From the NCBI RefSeq assembly GCF_000013645.1, contig NC_007951.1, forward strand, positions 2,046,001 to 2,110,000: a DNA stretch of 64,000 nt. Reading direction: 5' to 3'. Shown in pieces: positions 28,975 to 37,739 of this stretch (positions within the stretch are counted from its first letter, which is position 1; each line of letters begins with the position of its first letter). This DNA comes from Paraburkholderia xenovorans LB400. Lineage in GTDB: Bacteria; Pseudomonadota; Gammaproteobacteria; Burkholderiales; Burkholderiaceae. Made by a program: the position numbers and the translations under genes. The notes under the pieces were generated by a model. The model ran no database searches. It saw nothing but the letters and a program-made list of their open reading frames with translations, and was not told the DNA's origin.

Positions 28975-30549
28975 CTATCCGGTTAGCGATGTAGATGGGG
29001 CGGGCGGAGTCAGTTTGCCGACCACGTTCCAAGGTAGCAATTCGTCGATGCGAGTAATCTTGTGATCAGCGATATGGGTCAGGACGTATTCCAGGTAGGC
29101 ACGCGGGTTGACTCCGTTGAGCTTGCACGTCGCGATCAAGCTATACATCGCTGCGGCGCGCTCGCCACCACTGTCGGAGCCCAGGAACAGATAGTTTTTG
29201 CGTCCGAGCGCGACACAACGCAGGGCATTCTCGGCAAGGACGTTGCTGATCTCGGCGCGACCGTCCTCGCAGTAGAACACGAGTGCAGCCCAGTGGTTCA
29301 ACGAGTAGTTAATCGCGCCTGTCAGAGCGGACTTCTTCGACAGCGTCGCCAGTTTTGCCCTGATCGTCGCTTCGAACGTCGAGAGCAAAGGCTTGCTCTT
29401 TTCCTGACGCGCACGCAACCGCTCGTCAGGTGGCTTGCCACGGATCTCCGCTTCGATACTGTAGAGCTCACCGATCATATTGAGCAGTTTCTGGGTATCC
29501 GGAGTCGGCGTGTGCACGTGAACATCGTACACGTACCTCCTCGCGTGGTCCCAGCATGCCGCTTCGTGAATCTGTCCGCCGGCATACAGCTTGTCGAACC
29601 CGCTGTAGGCATCAGCCTGCAGGATGCCGCGGAATCCGGTGAGCCGGGATTGAGGATGGATGCCTTTGCGATCCGAGGAGAAGTCGAACCATACCGCAGC
29701 CGGGTCAGTCGAGCCCGAGCGGCAATCGTCGCGCACATAGACCCAGAAGCGGCCAGTCGACGTCTTTCCGCTGCCTGGCGCGAGCACGGCGACAGGTGTG
29801 TCGTCAACGTGCAGTTTTCCGGGGCGCAACGTGTAGCGCTGGAGCGCTTCGACCAGTGGCATGCAAAGCTCGGCGATCTGCCCCATCCAGCGACCCATGC
29901 TGGCACGATCCAGCGTCACGCCGTCGCGTGCCGCGATCTCCGACTGGCGATACAGCGGTTGGTGATCCGCGAATTTCGATACCGCAATATCGGCCAGCAG
30001 GCTTGGATGCGCGATACTGTGCTCAATCGGCAGGCTGGGCATCGCGGGCTGTTCGATTTGACCACAATCAGGGCAGCACAGCTTGTGGCGTATCGTGCGG
30101 ATCACTTTGAATGCGGCTGCCACGCGGGCGAGCTGCTCGGATACATCCTCGCCGAGTCGCTGCATCGGCGCTGCGCATCTGGGGCAAGCTGGATCCGGTG
30201 TGAGTTCGATTTCGTCGCGCGGCAGGTGCGGCGGCAACGGTTCTCTCGTCCGCGCCCGACCGGGTGGCGCCTGCGATGTCTTGTCTTGATGCCATCGCGT
30301 CTCTGCAACACCCTGGCCGGCTGTCAGGTCTTCCAGTTGCGCCTCGAGTTTATCAATCTGGCGGGCCAGTTTTTCGGACTTGCTCCCAAAGTACATCCGC
30401 CTGAGCTTGTCGATCTGCGCCTTCAGGCGTTCGATTTCGTCGTCGCGGGCGGCGATCTCCCGGACCATGTTCGCGATCGATGCCTGCTGCTTGAGCACCA
30501 GGGCCTGGAGCTCAGCGACGCTGGCGGGAAGCGGCGCATCTTTAGACAT
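28975..30549 (-). CDS. tnpC: IS66 transposase TnpC
   Basis: A 524-residue DDE transposase. The N-terminus has a leucine-zipper-like coiled coil ([20 protein letters not shown]) with FGSKSEKL, a zinc-finger segment (CPRC and CCPDCGQ) and then the DDE domain ([39 protein letters not shown]). Length is typical. Starts at MSKDAPLP. Confidence 0.95.
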   Translation of the reverse strand: MSKDAPLPASVAELQALVLKQQASIANMVREIAARDDEIERLKAQIDKLRRMYFGSKSEKLARQIDKLEAQLEDLTAGQGVAETRWHQDKTSQAPPGRARTREPLPPHLPRDEIELTPDPACPRCAAPMQRLGEDVSEQLARVAAAFKVIRTIRHKLCCPDCGQIEQPAMPSLPIEHSIAHPSLLADIAVSKFADHQPLYRQSEIAARDGVTLDRASMGRWMGQIAELCMPLVEALQRYTLRPGKLHVDDTPVAVLAPGSGKTSTGRFWVYVRDDCRSGSTDPAAVWFDFSSDRKGIHPQSRLTGFRGILQADAYSGFDKLYAGGQIHEAACWDHARRYVYDVHVHTPTPDTQKLLNMIGELYSIEAEIRGKPPDERLRARQEKSKPLLSTFEATIRAKLATLSKKSALTGAINYSLNHWAALVFYCEDGRAEISNVLAENALRCVALGRKNYLFLGSDSGGERAAAMYSLIATCKLNGVNPRAYLEYVLTHIADHKITRIDELLPWNVVGKLTPPAPSTSLTG

Positions 30550-30579
30550 GCGTCGCAGTTTACGAGCCTTCGGCGCGGT

Positions 30580-30933
30580 TTACAACATCGACAGAGTTGC
30601 GGTACGTCGGGGCTGCCGCCAATCGATGCCCTCAAGAAGCATCGACAGCTGGGCGCTCGTGAGATGGATCTTTCCACCATCGGCCTGTGGCCAGATAAAA
30701 CGGCCTCGCTCCAATCGTTTTGCGAGCAGCCAAAGTCCGTCTTCGGTTGCCCACAGCAGTTTCACGAGATCGCCACGGCGGCCGCGGAAGATGTACAGGT
30801 TGCCGCCCAGTGGATTTTCGTCAAGCGCAGTCTGTACCTTTGCAGCCAGTCCCTGGAAACCACAGCGCATATCTGTCACACCCGCAGCAAGCCAGATGCG
30901 TGTGCCAGCTGGCAGTGCAATCATTTCAGGCAT
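30580..30933 (-). CDS. tnpB: IS66 accessory protein TnpB
   Basis: A 117-residue IS66 Orf2 protein: GTRIWLAAGVTDMRCGFQGL, GNLYIFRGRRGDLVKLLWA, FIWPQADGGKIHLT are all family signatures. Required for IS66 transposition. Overlaps tnpA by 13 bases. Confidence 0.95.
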   Translation of the reverse strand: MPEMIALPAGTRIWLAAGVTDMRCGFQGLAAKVQTALDENPLGGNLYIFRGRRGDLVKLLWATEDGLWLLAKRLERGRFIWPQADGGKIHLTSAQLSMLLEGIDWRQPRRTATLSML

Positions 30934-31349
30934 TCCTGCAGGAATGCTTCGGCTCGATCGGCAGACAGACCACGAATCGTCACGCGCCGTTTACCGATCT
31001 CCACCTCAATCTCGCATATGAGCGCGGCGGGCGGCGCAGGCGTGGGTATGTCGTCCGGCAATTTCGATACAACGTTCGAGGCCGGCTGCATCGCTGACTC
31101 CGCAACATCGATCACATCGACGGCAAGCAAGCCCAAACGCGGCGTTGTCAGTTCGGCCGCGTTATCCAGCGTCAGCCGGCCGTCCCGATACTGCTGTCGC
31201 CACGAGAACACGACGTTGGTGTTGATGTTGTGCCGTCGGGCAACGATCGACACCGACATGCCAGGCTCCAACGTTTCCCTGATCACCTGTTGCTTGAATT
31301 CTCGCGTATACGTGCGATGACTGTGGACACGTTCCCCTGCGCTCGACAT
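30921..31349 (-). CDS. tnpA: IS66 accessory protein TnpA
   Basis: A 142-residue IS66 Orf1 protein with an IS3-like helix-turn-helix (YTREFKQQVIRETLEPGMSV, SIVARRHNINTNVVFSWRQQ). First gene of the element. Confidence 0.93.
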   Translation of the reverse strand: MSSAGERVHSHRTYTREFKQQVIRETLEPGMSVSIVARRHNINTNVVFSWRQQYRDGRLTLDNAAELTTPRLGLLAVDVIDVAESAMQPASNVVSKLPDDIPTPAPPAALICEIEVEIGKRRVTIRGLSADRAEAFLQECLK

Positions 31350-31433
31350 GGCTGACTGGCTCCGTCAATCTAGACGCGCCCATCATGCATAGGAAAAATC
31401 AGCATGGGCAAACGGCCGCACTGAGCCGCTTAC

Positions 31434-31441
31434 GTCATAGC
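31434..31441 (+). repeat. IS66 target-site duplication, right copy
   Basis: GTCATAGC, direct copy of 28822-28829. Confidence 0.9.
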
Positions 31442-31813
31442 GGCGTTGCGCGTTATAGATGGAACCCCGTGCGGCTGCCGTCCCGAAGGCGCTGCCCGCG
31501 AGGAGACCTGCACCTGCTCCGACTGCCGCGCCAGCGCCACCGTTGAAAGCGGCCCCCGCGGCAGCGCCAAGTGCAGTGCCCACTGCGGCGCCGCCCAGCG
31601 CGGTGTTCGCCGCCGTCTCATTGGCGCCTGCGCCACCTGCCTGGCCTAATGCGAAATGACGACAGGTCGCATCATCCGTTTCGAACTGGTCAAACGTCTT
31701 GCCGGTGCCGGGAAGGGCCATTACGCTCGGCGCGGTCGGAAGTTCGGCGCACGCTCCAGGAAGCCGATGGGCGCCCCGATCGCTGCAAGAAACAACAGCT
31801 TTGAGGAGTTCAT
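31434..31813 (-). pseudogene. N-terminal part of glycine-zipper lipoprotein-like protein, frameshifted and cut by IS66
   Basis: The signal peptide start MNSSKLLFLAAIGAPIGFL (ATG 31813) is one frame off from the rest. The mature region continues in the other frame as LPGACAELPTAPSVMALPG, a lipobox-like start, then TFDQFETDDATCRHFA and the glycine zipper (AALGGAAVGTALGAAAGAAF; several GxxxG repeats), ending QRRYD at the IS66 junction. The C-terminus is at 28603-28829. Two lesions: one frameshift in the signal peptide and the IS insertion. Confidence 0.8.
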
Positions 31814-31828
31814 AACGGTTGCCCCCCG

Positions 31829-32167
31829 TCAGTTCGTGGCCGAAGGCTGCGGGGCGACAGGGCGCCAACCTGCAGGGCAATTCTTGACGTATGGGTAGTA
31901 GGCTTTCGACGCATCGCAGTAGTACCACGGCGTGTTCGACGTACCGGAGCCGTCACTGGAAGAAGTCGCTTGTGGAGCCTGTTCTACATAGCTCACTGGC
32001 GGAGCTGGGATTGCTACTACCGGTGGGTAGTAATAGGGAACCGGCGCCACGGGATAATAGGGCACTCCGGCACCGACAAATACGCCCACACGTGCAGCGT
32101 CTACGGGTGCGCACGCGCACGCCGCCGCGATGGCAGCCAGCGCCAGGCTAAGGTTTACGCGTTTCAT
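31829..32167 (-). CDS. exported Pro/Tyr-rich hypothetical protein
   Basis: A 112-residue protein. MKRVNLSLALAAIAAACACA is a signal peptide (cleavage near APVDA). The mature protein has a Pro/Tyr-rich segment (VPYYPVAPVPYYYPP) and the C-terminal block WYYCDASKAYYPYVKNC with GWRPV, common to small Burkholderia envelope proteins. AGGAG before the ATG. It lies 15 bases upstream of the split glycine-zipper gene; the two are often neighbours in an envelope-stress operon. Confidence 0.75.
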   Translation of the reverse strand: MKRVNLSLALAAIAAACACAPVDAARVGVFVGAGVPYYPVAPVPYYYPPVVAIPAPPVSYVEQAPQATSSSDGSGTSNTPWYYCDASKAYYPYVKNCPAGWRPVAPQPSATN

Positions 32168-32972
32168 GATGTTCTCCTGATACCGGATGGACAGTGCCTG
32201 ATGCGAGTGTCGCCGGGAAAACGCGGCGGCCCCCGCATACAAGCGTTACTAACCAGACCGGTCATAACGTAGGAAACACCCGATGGAAAATCAATTACAA
32301 AAACTGGGTTCAAGTTTTCAGATTGTTACGTCATTGGTCCCATTCCTAGGCAGCGGACGATCCGGTTTTTGCCATGAATCAGGTACGCCGAATATGCCGA
32401 CCGGTTGCCAGCCTGGTGGGTCGGGAAGCTCTTCTCTGCGGTCATCTACCCCTTGAAATCCGCCCGGGTGCATCCTATTTTGAATCTCGCCAGACAACCG
32501 GTCTTCATCACACGGCAAGTTCGTTAATGTCGTCGAGGGTGGCGTAGCCGAAACGGCAACTGTAGTCGCGCCAATGGGTACTTCGACTAGCGATGGAGCG
32601 ATACGAGTCCGAAGACGCTGAACTTTGTACTTTGCATCCAGCTACGTCGGTTGTCTGGCTTTGGAATGGCACCGACTGGAGAGACAGGTTTCCTATGGAG
32701 AGTTCGTTTGCGCTTTAAGCGCGGCCGCTGGGTTCCGGCTTGAACGGAGACATTAGCGAAGCCATCCGTTGTTCATGCGGATAGTAGCCGCCGACCCTGA
32801 AGCGCCGCTTTTCGAATAGCAGGAGATCGGCGTTGTGGATGAGTGACGCAATGTGGGAAATACATGGCTCCGCGGCGCGCCTGGTTGGGAAGCTCGCGCT
32901 GAGTGCGCCGCGATTTGGAACAGGAGATTTGTGGCGCCCGATGGCGCCGTCCCGATGATCTGGAGGCTTACT
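32168..32972. other. gene-poor region with orphan heat-shock promoter
   Basis: No confident gene. A 41-codon frame (32593-32718, MERYESEDAELCTLHP) is possible but unsupported. The sigma-32-type promoter at 32452-32480 is listed separately. Confidence 0.45.
32452..32480 (+). promoter_or_regulatory. orphan heat-shock (sigma-32-type) promoter
   Basis: CTTGAAA (32452-32458), 14-base spacer, TCCTATTT (32473-32480), the same geometry as the promoters of Hsp20 clusters A-C and groES. No chaperone gene follows; the first gene downstream is the small protein at 32973, whose paralogue sits inside Hsp20 cluster A. Confidence 0.55.
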
Positions 32973-33254
32973 ATGCTCGACGTAATAGAAACGTCCTGGA
33001 AAGGGCACACGATCAAGGTTCGCCCGATTGCCGTACGCCAACTGGGGGCACGGAAGTCATCGCCGGATAGTTACATCGCCATTGTACAGATCCAACGAGA
33101 CGGATTGACCGTGTCCGACTGGCATCTTCCCCGTTTTAGCCAGCGGTGGGCCAGCAAGGATGGCGCGGCAGGAGAGGCACTGGATTACGCGGTGCAGGCG
33201 ATTAACGATGGGGCGTTGGACGACCCGAGCGGTGCGATGATTCTCGCCGCATAG
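32973..33254 (+). CDS. conserved small protein, paralogue of 12259-12540
   Basis: A 93-residue protein (MLDVIETSWKGHTIKVRPIA) with TGGAGG upstream. Shares with 12259-12540 the ETSWKG, IAIVQIQRDG, DWHLPRFSQRW and C-terminal ILAA blocks. Lies about 490 bases after the orphan heat-shock promoter and may be expressed from it. Function unknown. Confidence 0.7.
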   Translation: MLDVIETSWKGHTIKVRPIAVRQLGARKSSPDSYIAIVQIQRDGLTVSDWHLPRFSQRWASKDGAAGEALDYAVQAINDGALDDPSGAMILAA

Positions 33255-33594
33255 AGAGGCAAGGTCATGAGCGCGACTGGCGACGCACGGGCTACTCGAC
33301 CAGGCGAAGTGAACTTACGTTGATGCCAACGATACGCCAATTCGCGAACTGGCTAAAGAGGAGCCGGACGCAGGCGTCGGATGATTTCACGGCAGTTCTG
33401 CTCATGGCCGGTTCAACTCGACGACCGGCGACGTAAGACGCTGGGATATCGCGGGCGCATCCGCGTTATCGAAGCATGGTCGCTTCGGATAATCGACGGA
33501 ATATCGCGCGATCACATTCTTCAGTGGAGTTGCTAAGCGGCAGACTTGCCATGGGTCGACCGGCGGTTCAGGTCGCATCGTGCTTCGGCGAGCA
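33255..33594. other. no gene recognised
   Basis: Nothing supported on either strand. Confidence 0.45.
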
Positions 33595-33711
33595 ATGAGA
33601 GCAGTTGCGAAAGCGGAAAACACGGCTGTCGCTGCGCCCGCGACTGTGATTCTGTGCGGGCTCGTCTATGTGAATTGCGCGCAATTACGGTTCGCCACGC
33701 ATCGAAAGTGA
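33595..33711 (+). pseudogene. truncated paralogue of the small secreted protein at 11275
   Basis: A 38-codon frame whose N-terminal part (NTAVAAPATVILCGLVYVNC) aligns with the signal region of the 11275-11487 product (DTAIAAFATVVLSGLVYVDC). The Cys-rich mature part is missing: the frame stops soon after CAQLRFATHRK. With the 12259-like gene at 32973 it repeats the gene content of Hsp20 cluster A. Confidence 0.55.
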
Positions 33712-33921
33712 AGTGTGCGGTCCCGCTATCACCGTGAGGGCTGCGAACCAGAGGCGGCAAGGCAGAAGGACGTCGGAGGTGCCGGAAATGCATTGAACGA
33801 CCGGGATGCTCTGTATAAGGGTTGCATGTCATCCGTACAGCATCAGAGATCGTTTGCTGGATCTTCATCGCGGCGACCTCGTCAGCCTTCATTAGGCATG
33901 CATCAGATGTAGAGGTTGAAA

Positions 33922-34155
33922 ATGGAGCGCTTTTATCTTTCTGAATTTGACCAGTTTCTGAACCAGCTAAAGCTTGGCCACCCGGATATTCCGGAACAGC
34001 AAGAAAAAGGTCGAGCGCTGCAATGGGACAAATTGCCTGCGGCCCCCGACGGGCGCCCCTGGTTCGTTGCTGAACCATTTACGCGGGAGGGTTATGTCTA
34101 TTATGAGAACCCGCCTCGCCGGACTTTAAACATTCCGCGGGGTACGCGTGTGTAA
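33922..34155 (+). CDS. DUF3460-like small protein
   Basis: A 77-residue protein: MERFYLSEFDQFLNQLKLGHP followed by QEKGRALQWDK and a C-terminal YVYY segment, the pattern of the short DUF3460 proteins of Burkholderiales (YxSEFxxFLxxxKxxHP...GRALLWDK...YVY). AGAGG upstream. Function unknown; family assignment from memory of the pattern. Confidence 0.65.
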   Translation: MERFYLSEFDQFLNQLKLGHPDIPEQQEKGRALQWDKLPAAPDGRPWFVAEPFTREGYVYYENPPRRTLNIPRGTRV

Positions 34156-34353
34156 CGCGCACAGCGATGCCTGCTCGGGCAGTTCATGAGGCCTTGCGAG
34201 GATCCGAATCACGCATATGCATTAGCTCGGAGAATCCGCACTGTTACAAGTGGCAGTGCCCGATAGCCTGGCTTCCAGTGGCCGCGGTTCCCGGGAAAGG
34301 CGTGTCCCGACCGATTCGTGACGGCCACCATGATTGCCACCCAGGTGAATGAC

Positions 34354-35583
34354 ATGAACGAACAAACTTCCATTTCGCGCGTCATTCCCGCGCAGCCAAG
34401 GACCGGACTTGGTGCCTTCGAGCCCCGGGTGCCGGAACGAGCGGGTGCAATAATTGGCGGCGCGATTGTTCTTGCCCTGGTAGCACTGGGCATCGTACAC
34501 GTATTCGTCTCCGGCCTGATGACGAGTACACCGGGCTATGTAAAGCCACAGGACGACGGCAGCACGCAGTACGTCAATGTGGTGTTGCCAAAAAAGGTAT
34601 CGGGCAGCGGTGAAATCTTCTTGCCTGGCACGCTACACGGATACATCGAATCCCCGATCTATTCCCGGGCAACAGGTTACGTGTTGCACTGGTACGCTGA
34701 TATTGGCACGCGAGTGACAAGGGGGCAGGTGCTTGCGATTCTGGACACACCGGAGATCGACCAGGAACTGGCACAGGCCATCGCGCAACGGAACGAGGCG
34801 AACGCGACTCTGGCACTTGCCAGGACTTCATACGAGCGCTGGCAGGAACTTCGCGAACACGATGTAGCGTCCGAGCAGGCACTGGAAGAGCGCCAGAGCA
34901 CATATATGCAGGACGTTGCCAGTCTCGAGGCAGCCGACGCCAACGTGCAGCGTCTGCGGCAACTGGAGGCGTTCAAGCGCATCGTAGCGCCGTTCTCCGG
35001 CGTCATCACCCAGCGCAATGTCGACATAGGCGACCTGGTCTATGCAGGCAATGTGTCGGGCCGCGCGCTCTTTGCGATGGTGCAGGCGGACCCGCTGAGG
35101 GTGTATGTGCAGCTACCGCAGGCTTACGCACAGAATGTGAAGCAGGGGCAGGACGTGACGGTTACACAGGCTGAATTGCCTGGGCAACGGTTCCACGGCT
35201 CGATTGCTCATATCTCCGGCGCAATCGATGCCTCGACCCGTTCGCTGCAGCTGGAAGTGAGATTACCCAACCCCGATAACAGGCTGAGACCAGGTGCGTA
35301 TGTACAGGTGGCGCTACGGCTCTCTGCTGACGGGCCGCTTCTCGTTCCGGACAATGTGCTGGTGTTTCGTTCGGAAGGGCCTCGCGTGGCGGTCGTCGGT
35401 CAGGATGGCAAAGTTCAGTTACGGAAAATCGTCATTCGTCGCGACCTGGGCGAGTCGCTTGAGATCGAAAGCGGTATCGGTCCAGCGGACAAGATCATTA
35501 TCAACCCCAGCGATTCCATCGCCGATGGAGAGCACGTGCGCATCGTTCCTGGCCAACAGATGGTGAGATTACCAACGTCGTAA
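34354..35583 (+). CDS. efflux RND/HlyD-type periplasmic adaptor (membrane fusion protein)
   Basis: A 409-residue MFP. A single N-terminal membrane anchor (AIIGGAIVLALVALGIVHVF) is followed by the lipoyl half-motif (SRATGYVLHWYADIGTRVTR), an alpha-helical hairpin (about residues 120-190), the second lipoyl half (IVAPFSGVITQRNVDIGDLV), a beta-barrel and the membrane-proximal domain. It bridges an inner-membrane pump to an outer-membrane channel. The ATG at 34354 (MNEQTS) has AGGTGA upstream; two earlier in-frame starts are possible. No RND pump or TolC gene follows, so it is an orphan here or the remains of a larger operon. Confidence 0.85.
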   Translation: MNEQTSISRVIPAQPRTGLGAFEPRVPERAGAIIGGAIVLALVALGIVHVFVSGLMTSTPGYVKPQDDGSTQYVNVVLPKKVSGSGEIFLPGTLHGYIESPIYSRATGYVLHWYADIGTRVTRGQVLAILDTPEIDQELAQAIAQRNEANATLALARTSYERWQELREHDVASEQALEERQSTYMQDVASLEAADANVQRLRQLEAFKRIVAPFSGVITQRNVDIGDLVYAGNVSGRALFAMVQADPLRVYVQLPQAYAQNVKQGQDVTVTQAELPGQRFHGSIAHISGAIDASTRSLQLEVRLPNPDNRLRPGAYVQVALRLSADGPLLVPDNVLVFRSEGPRVAVVGQDGKVQLRKIVIRRDLGESLEIESGIGPADKIIINPSDSIADGEHVRIVPGQQMVRLPTS

Positions 35584-36024
35584 AGCAGGGGCTCAAATGA
35601 AGTCGACCTATACGAGGCCAAAAACCGCATGCCTGGAAGGCAGGACGAATTCGAACCGCGGACCAGTTCGAGCAGCGCCTGCAATGCGCGTTTGAATGCA
35701 CTGCCTCAGACTGGCTTCTGAACGCGCGTTCGGATGCCAGAATGCCGTCTCCTGGCGATGTTTGCCGAACGATCGGGAGGGCGCATTGTCGTGCCGAGTA
35801 GAAGCCTTCCTGCTGGCCTGAGGAATGACATGCGGTGACGACAGATCGAGCCGCCCGTACGCTCTACGGCGGAGCGTCGCCGCAAGACAGCCGCTCCTCC
35901 GTGCGGACGTAGGTAACAAGATGTTAAGCGGCCCCGTCAAACAAATGCCACGAGGCGAGCCCGTGGCATTTGTCCAATCGACGATCCAGGCGATAACACG
36001 GGCCGCCCGGGCAGCCTTACCTCG
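35584..36024. other. no gene recognised
   Basis: No pump or channel gene follows the adaptor. Opposing short frames only. Confidence 0.45.
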
Positions 36025-36258
36025 CTATTCAACGTTCCAGTAGAATGCCGCCCGCGTAGCTCCATTGCTGGCAACGCTGACGGTCTTCGTCTGGTCGCAG
36101 TTCTTGTAAGTCGCGTGCACGGTATAGCGGCCGGGACGTTGCTTGACCAGCATGAATGGGCCTTGCGAATCGGCGTGCAGCACCTCGTTGTTGTGAGCAT
36201 CGACGACCCGGACATGGATATCAGCGAGAAAGTCAGACGACGGTCCGATAAACTGCAT
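36025..36258 (-). CDS. carboxypeptidase-regulatory-like domain protein, 5'-truncated
   Basis: A 77-residue frame (MQFIGPSSDFLADIHVRVVD) matching the C-terminal part of small exported carboxypeptidase-regulatory-like proteins: DAHNNEVL, GPFMLVKQRPGRYTVHATY, KTVSV. The expected signal peptide and N-terminal third are missing: the frame begins inside the 3' end of the upstream gene (36233-36520), overlapping it by 26 bases. Probably a deletion joined the two genes. It may be untranslated or expressed without export. Confidence 0.55.
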   Translation of the reverse strand: MQFIGPSSDFLADIHVRVVDAHNNEVLHADSQGPFMLVKQRPGRYTVHATYKNCDQTKTVSVASNGATRAAFYWNVE

Positions 36259-36520
36259 TGACAGCGGCCAGTGACTTCACATTCGCTCCAGCGCCGTCGA
36301 TTCGTCCTTCCGTCACAGTGGTGCCGACGAAGACGTCGTACGCCTTGTCCAGGTCCCGAAACACGACCTCTACGAGCCGCGCACGTGCGCTCATGTTGTT
36401 CTCAATCGCCAGACGCGCCACGTCGGCAACCGTCCGCAATGTCTCAGTCGGAAAACCACGTGTCGAGCGGAACCTCACCCGGTGCTTGCCCAACGTCAGC
36501 CATTCTGCGTCGAAATCCAT
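36233..36520 (-). CDS. conserved protein divergent from Hsp20 cluster C
   Basis: A 95-residue soluble protein (MDFDAEWLTLGKHRVRFRST). It shares its N-terminus and central segment with the frameshifted copy at 20661-21054. GGAG precedes the ATG. Both copies are divergent from an Hsp20 cluster and within about 100 bases of its heat-shock promoter. The start (WLTLGxHRVxxRSTRGFPTET) is strikingly conserved. Function unknown; the link with Hsp20 is positional. Confidence 0.7.
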   Translation of the reverse strand: MDFDAEWLTLGKHRVRFRSTRGFPTETLRTVADVARLAIENNMSARARLVEVVFRDLDKAYDVFVGTTVTEGRIDGAGANVKSLAAVNAVYRTVV

Positions 36521-36619
36521 AGTCGTCTCCTTGAAAAAACGCATGCGCGCCAAGAATAGGGTCGCCCGAGCGGATTTCAAGGCTTGGGTGACGTGCCTTG
36601 GGACGATGCAGCGCACTCC

Positions 36620-36648
36620 CTTGAAATTTCGCGGAAGTGTCCCTATCC
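36620..36648 (+). promoter_or_regulatory. heat-shock (sigma-32-type) promoter of Hsp20 cluster C
   Basis: CTTGAAA (36620-36626), 14-base spacer, CCCTATCC (36641-36648); the best match to the RpoH consensus in the window. Confidence 0.75.
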
Positions 36649-36782
36649 TGTGTCTCGCTCAGGCAGTCGCGCCGGTGGATCTGGCGCGCTGCGTTTCATT
36701 TTGTTTGTCAGCTATCTGGCAGGCGGACTGGAGCGCATAAGCCCGTTCGCCTCCAGTTTGTGGACGAAAGGAGGATACGACC

Positions 36783-37220
36783 ATGAGTGATCTCTACTTC
36801 GGGAACGATCTCTTCAGCGAGTTCGACCGCCTTCAGCGGCAGATCGACGAACTCTTCGGGGACTTCCCGTCCAGCATCCGCTCCGTCAGGCGTGGTGCGT
36901 TCCCGCAGGTCAACATCGGCGCCACCGACGACACCATCGAGATCGTCGCATTCGCACCAGGCATGACGGCCGCTGACCTCGAGGTTTCGATCGACAAGGG
37001 CTTGCTGACGATCAGCGGCGAACGCAAACCCCCGGTGTCCGACGACATCGACCGGAAGATCTACGCTCAGGAGCGCTTCGCTGGCGCGTTCCGGCGGGTC
37101 ATCGAACTCCCTCAGAACGTGAATCCTGACAAGGTGCAGGCGCGGTATGTCGACGGCTGTCTGTGTGTGACGGTCGGCAAGCGTGAGTCGTCCACGCCCC
37201 GGTCGATTACGGTCCAATGA
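36783..37220 (+). CDS. Hsp20/alpha-crystallin small heat shock protein (cluster C, first gene)
   Basis: A 145-residue protein (MSDLYFGNDLFSEFDRLQRQ) with an intact alpha-crystallin domain: VNIGATDDTIEIVAFAPGM, KGLLTISGER, GAFRRVIELPQNVNPDK, DGCLCVTVGK. Orthologous slot to 21296 (frameshifted) and 13066. AGGAGG site upstream. Driven by the promoter at 36620. Confidence 0.93.
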   Translation: MSDLYFGNDLFSEFDRLQRQIDELFGDFPSSIRSVRRGAFPQVNIGATDDTIEIVAFAPGMTAADLEVSIDKGLLTISGERKPPVSDDIDRKIYAQERFAGAFRRVIELPQNVNPDKVQARYVDGCLCVTVGKRESSTPRSITVQ

Positions 37221-37235
37221 TCTGAGGAGGTAGCC

Positions 37236-37649
37236 ATGAGCAATGCAACTCAAGTTGTCGAGCACGAGGCGCAAACCAGTGGGGTGCAAAGCACGCCGGC
37301 GAAGTCCGTGGAGCGCCGCATGTCCATCGTGCCGGCCGTCGATGTCTTCGAGGACAAGGCAGACATCACGGTTGTGGCCGATCTGCCTGGCGTCTCGAAA
37401 GACCGGTTGGCGGTGAAGGTGCTGGACGGCAATCTGGTGATCGAAGCGGAGGCGAGCGTGCCGACACCCGATGGTTTGCGGTTGCAGCGTGCGGAAATGC
37501 AGGTACCCGGCTACTACCGCGCCTTTACGCTAAGCCCGGACTTTGACACCGCCCGGATCGAGGCGAACCTGCAGGACGGCGTGCTGAAGTTGCATATCCC
37601 GCGCCGGGAAGAAGCACGGCCTCGTCGCATCGACGTCAAGGCTGGGTAA
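37236..37649 (+). CDS. Hsp20/alpha-crystallin small heat shock protein (cluster C, second gene)
   Basis: A 137-residue protein (MSNATQVVEHEAQTSGVQST) starting 15 bases after the first Hsp20 with GAGGAGG between. Alpha-crystallin motifs: PAVDVFEDKADITVVADLPGV, LVIEAEASVPTPDGL, YRAFTLSPDFDTARIEA, DGVLKLHIPRRE. Partner of the first and third genes. Confidence 0.93.
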   Translation: MSNATQVVEHEAQTSGVQSTPAKSVERRMSIVPAVDVFEDKADITVVADLPGVSKDRLAVKVLDGNLVIEAEASVPTPDGLRLQRAEMQVPGYYRAFTLSPDFDTARIEANLQDGVLKLHIPRREEARPRRIDVKAG

Positions 37650-37739
37650 TCCGGAGCACGTCATCACGACAACGAGGAAACAACGGGGCGCGCCGTCCAG
37701 GCGCCCTCGCCGCATCCAGACAACTTGTAGGAGGGCGAA

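Larger units (their letters stand above)
28830..31433 (-). mobile_element. IS66-family insertion sequence, complete (2604 bp)
   Basis: Terminal inverted repeats: GTAAGCGGCTCAGCGCGGCC at 28830 and its near-perfect complement ending at 31433 (24 bases, one mismatch), beginning with the typical GTAA. Flanked by a perfect 8-bp duplication. Contains tnpA, tnpB and tnpC in standard order on the minus strand. A 13-bp hairpin (GAGATCGTGTCCA/TGGACACGATCTC, 28914-28955) lies after tnpC. The perfect duplication suggests a fairly recent insertion. Confidence 0.95.

Noticed and set aside
29062..31320. 752-codon open frame on the plus strand
   Set aside because: It is antisense to the IS66 tnpC/tnpB/tnpA genes, which have full family motifs; the plus-strand product has none.
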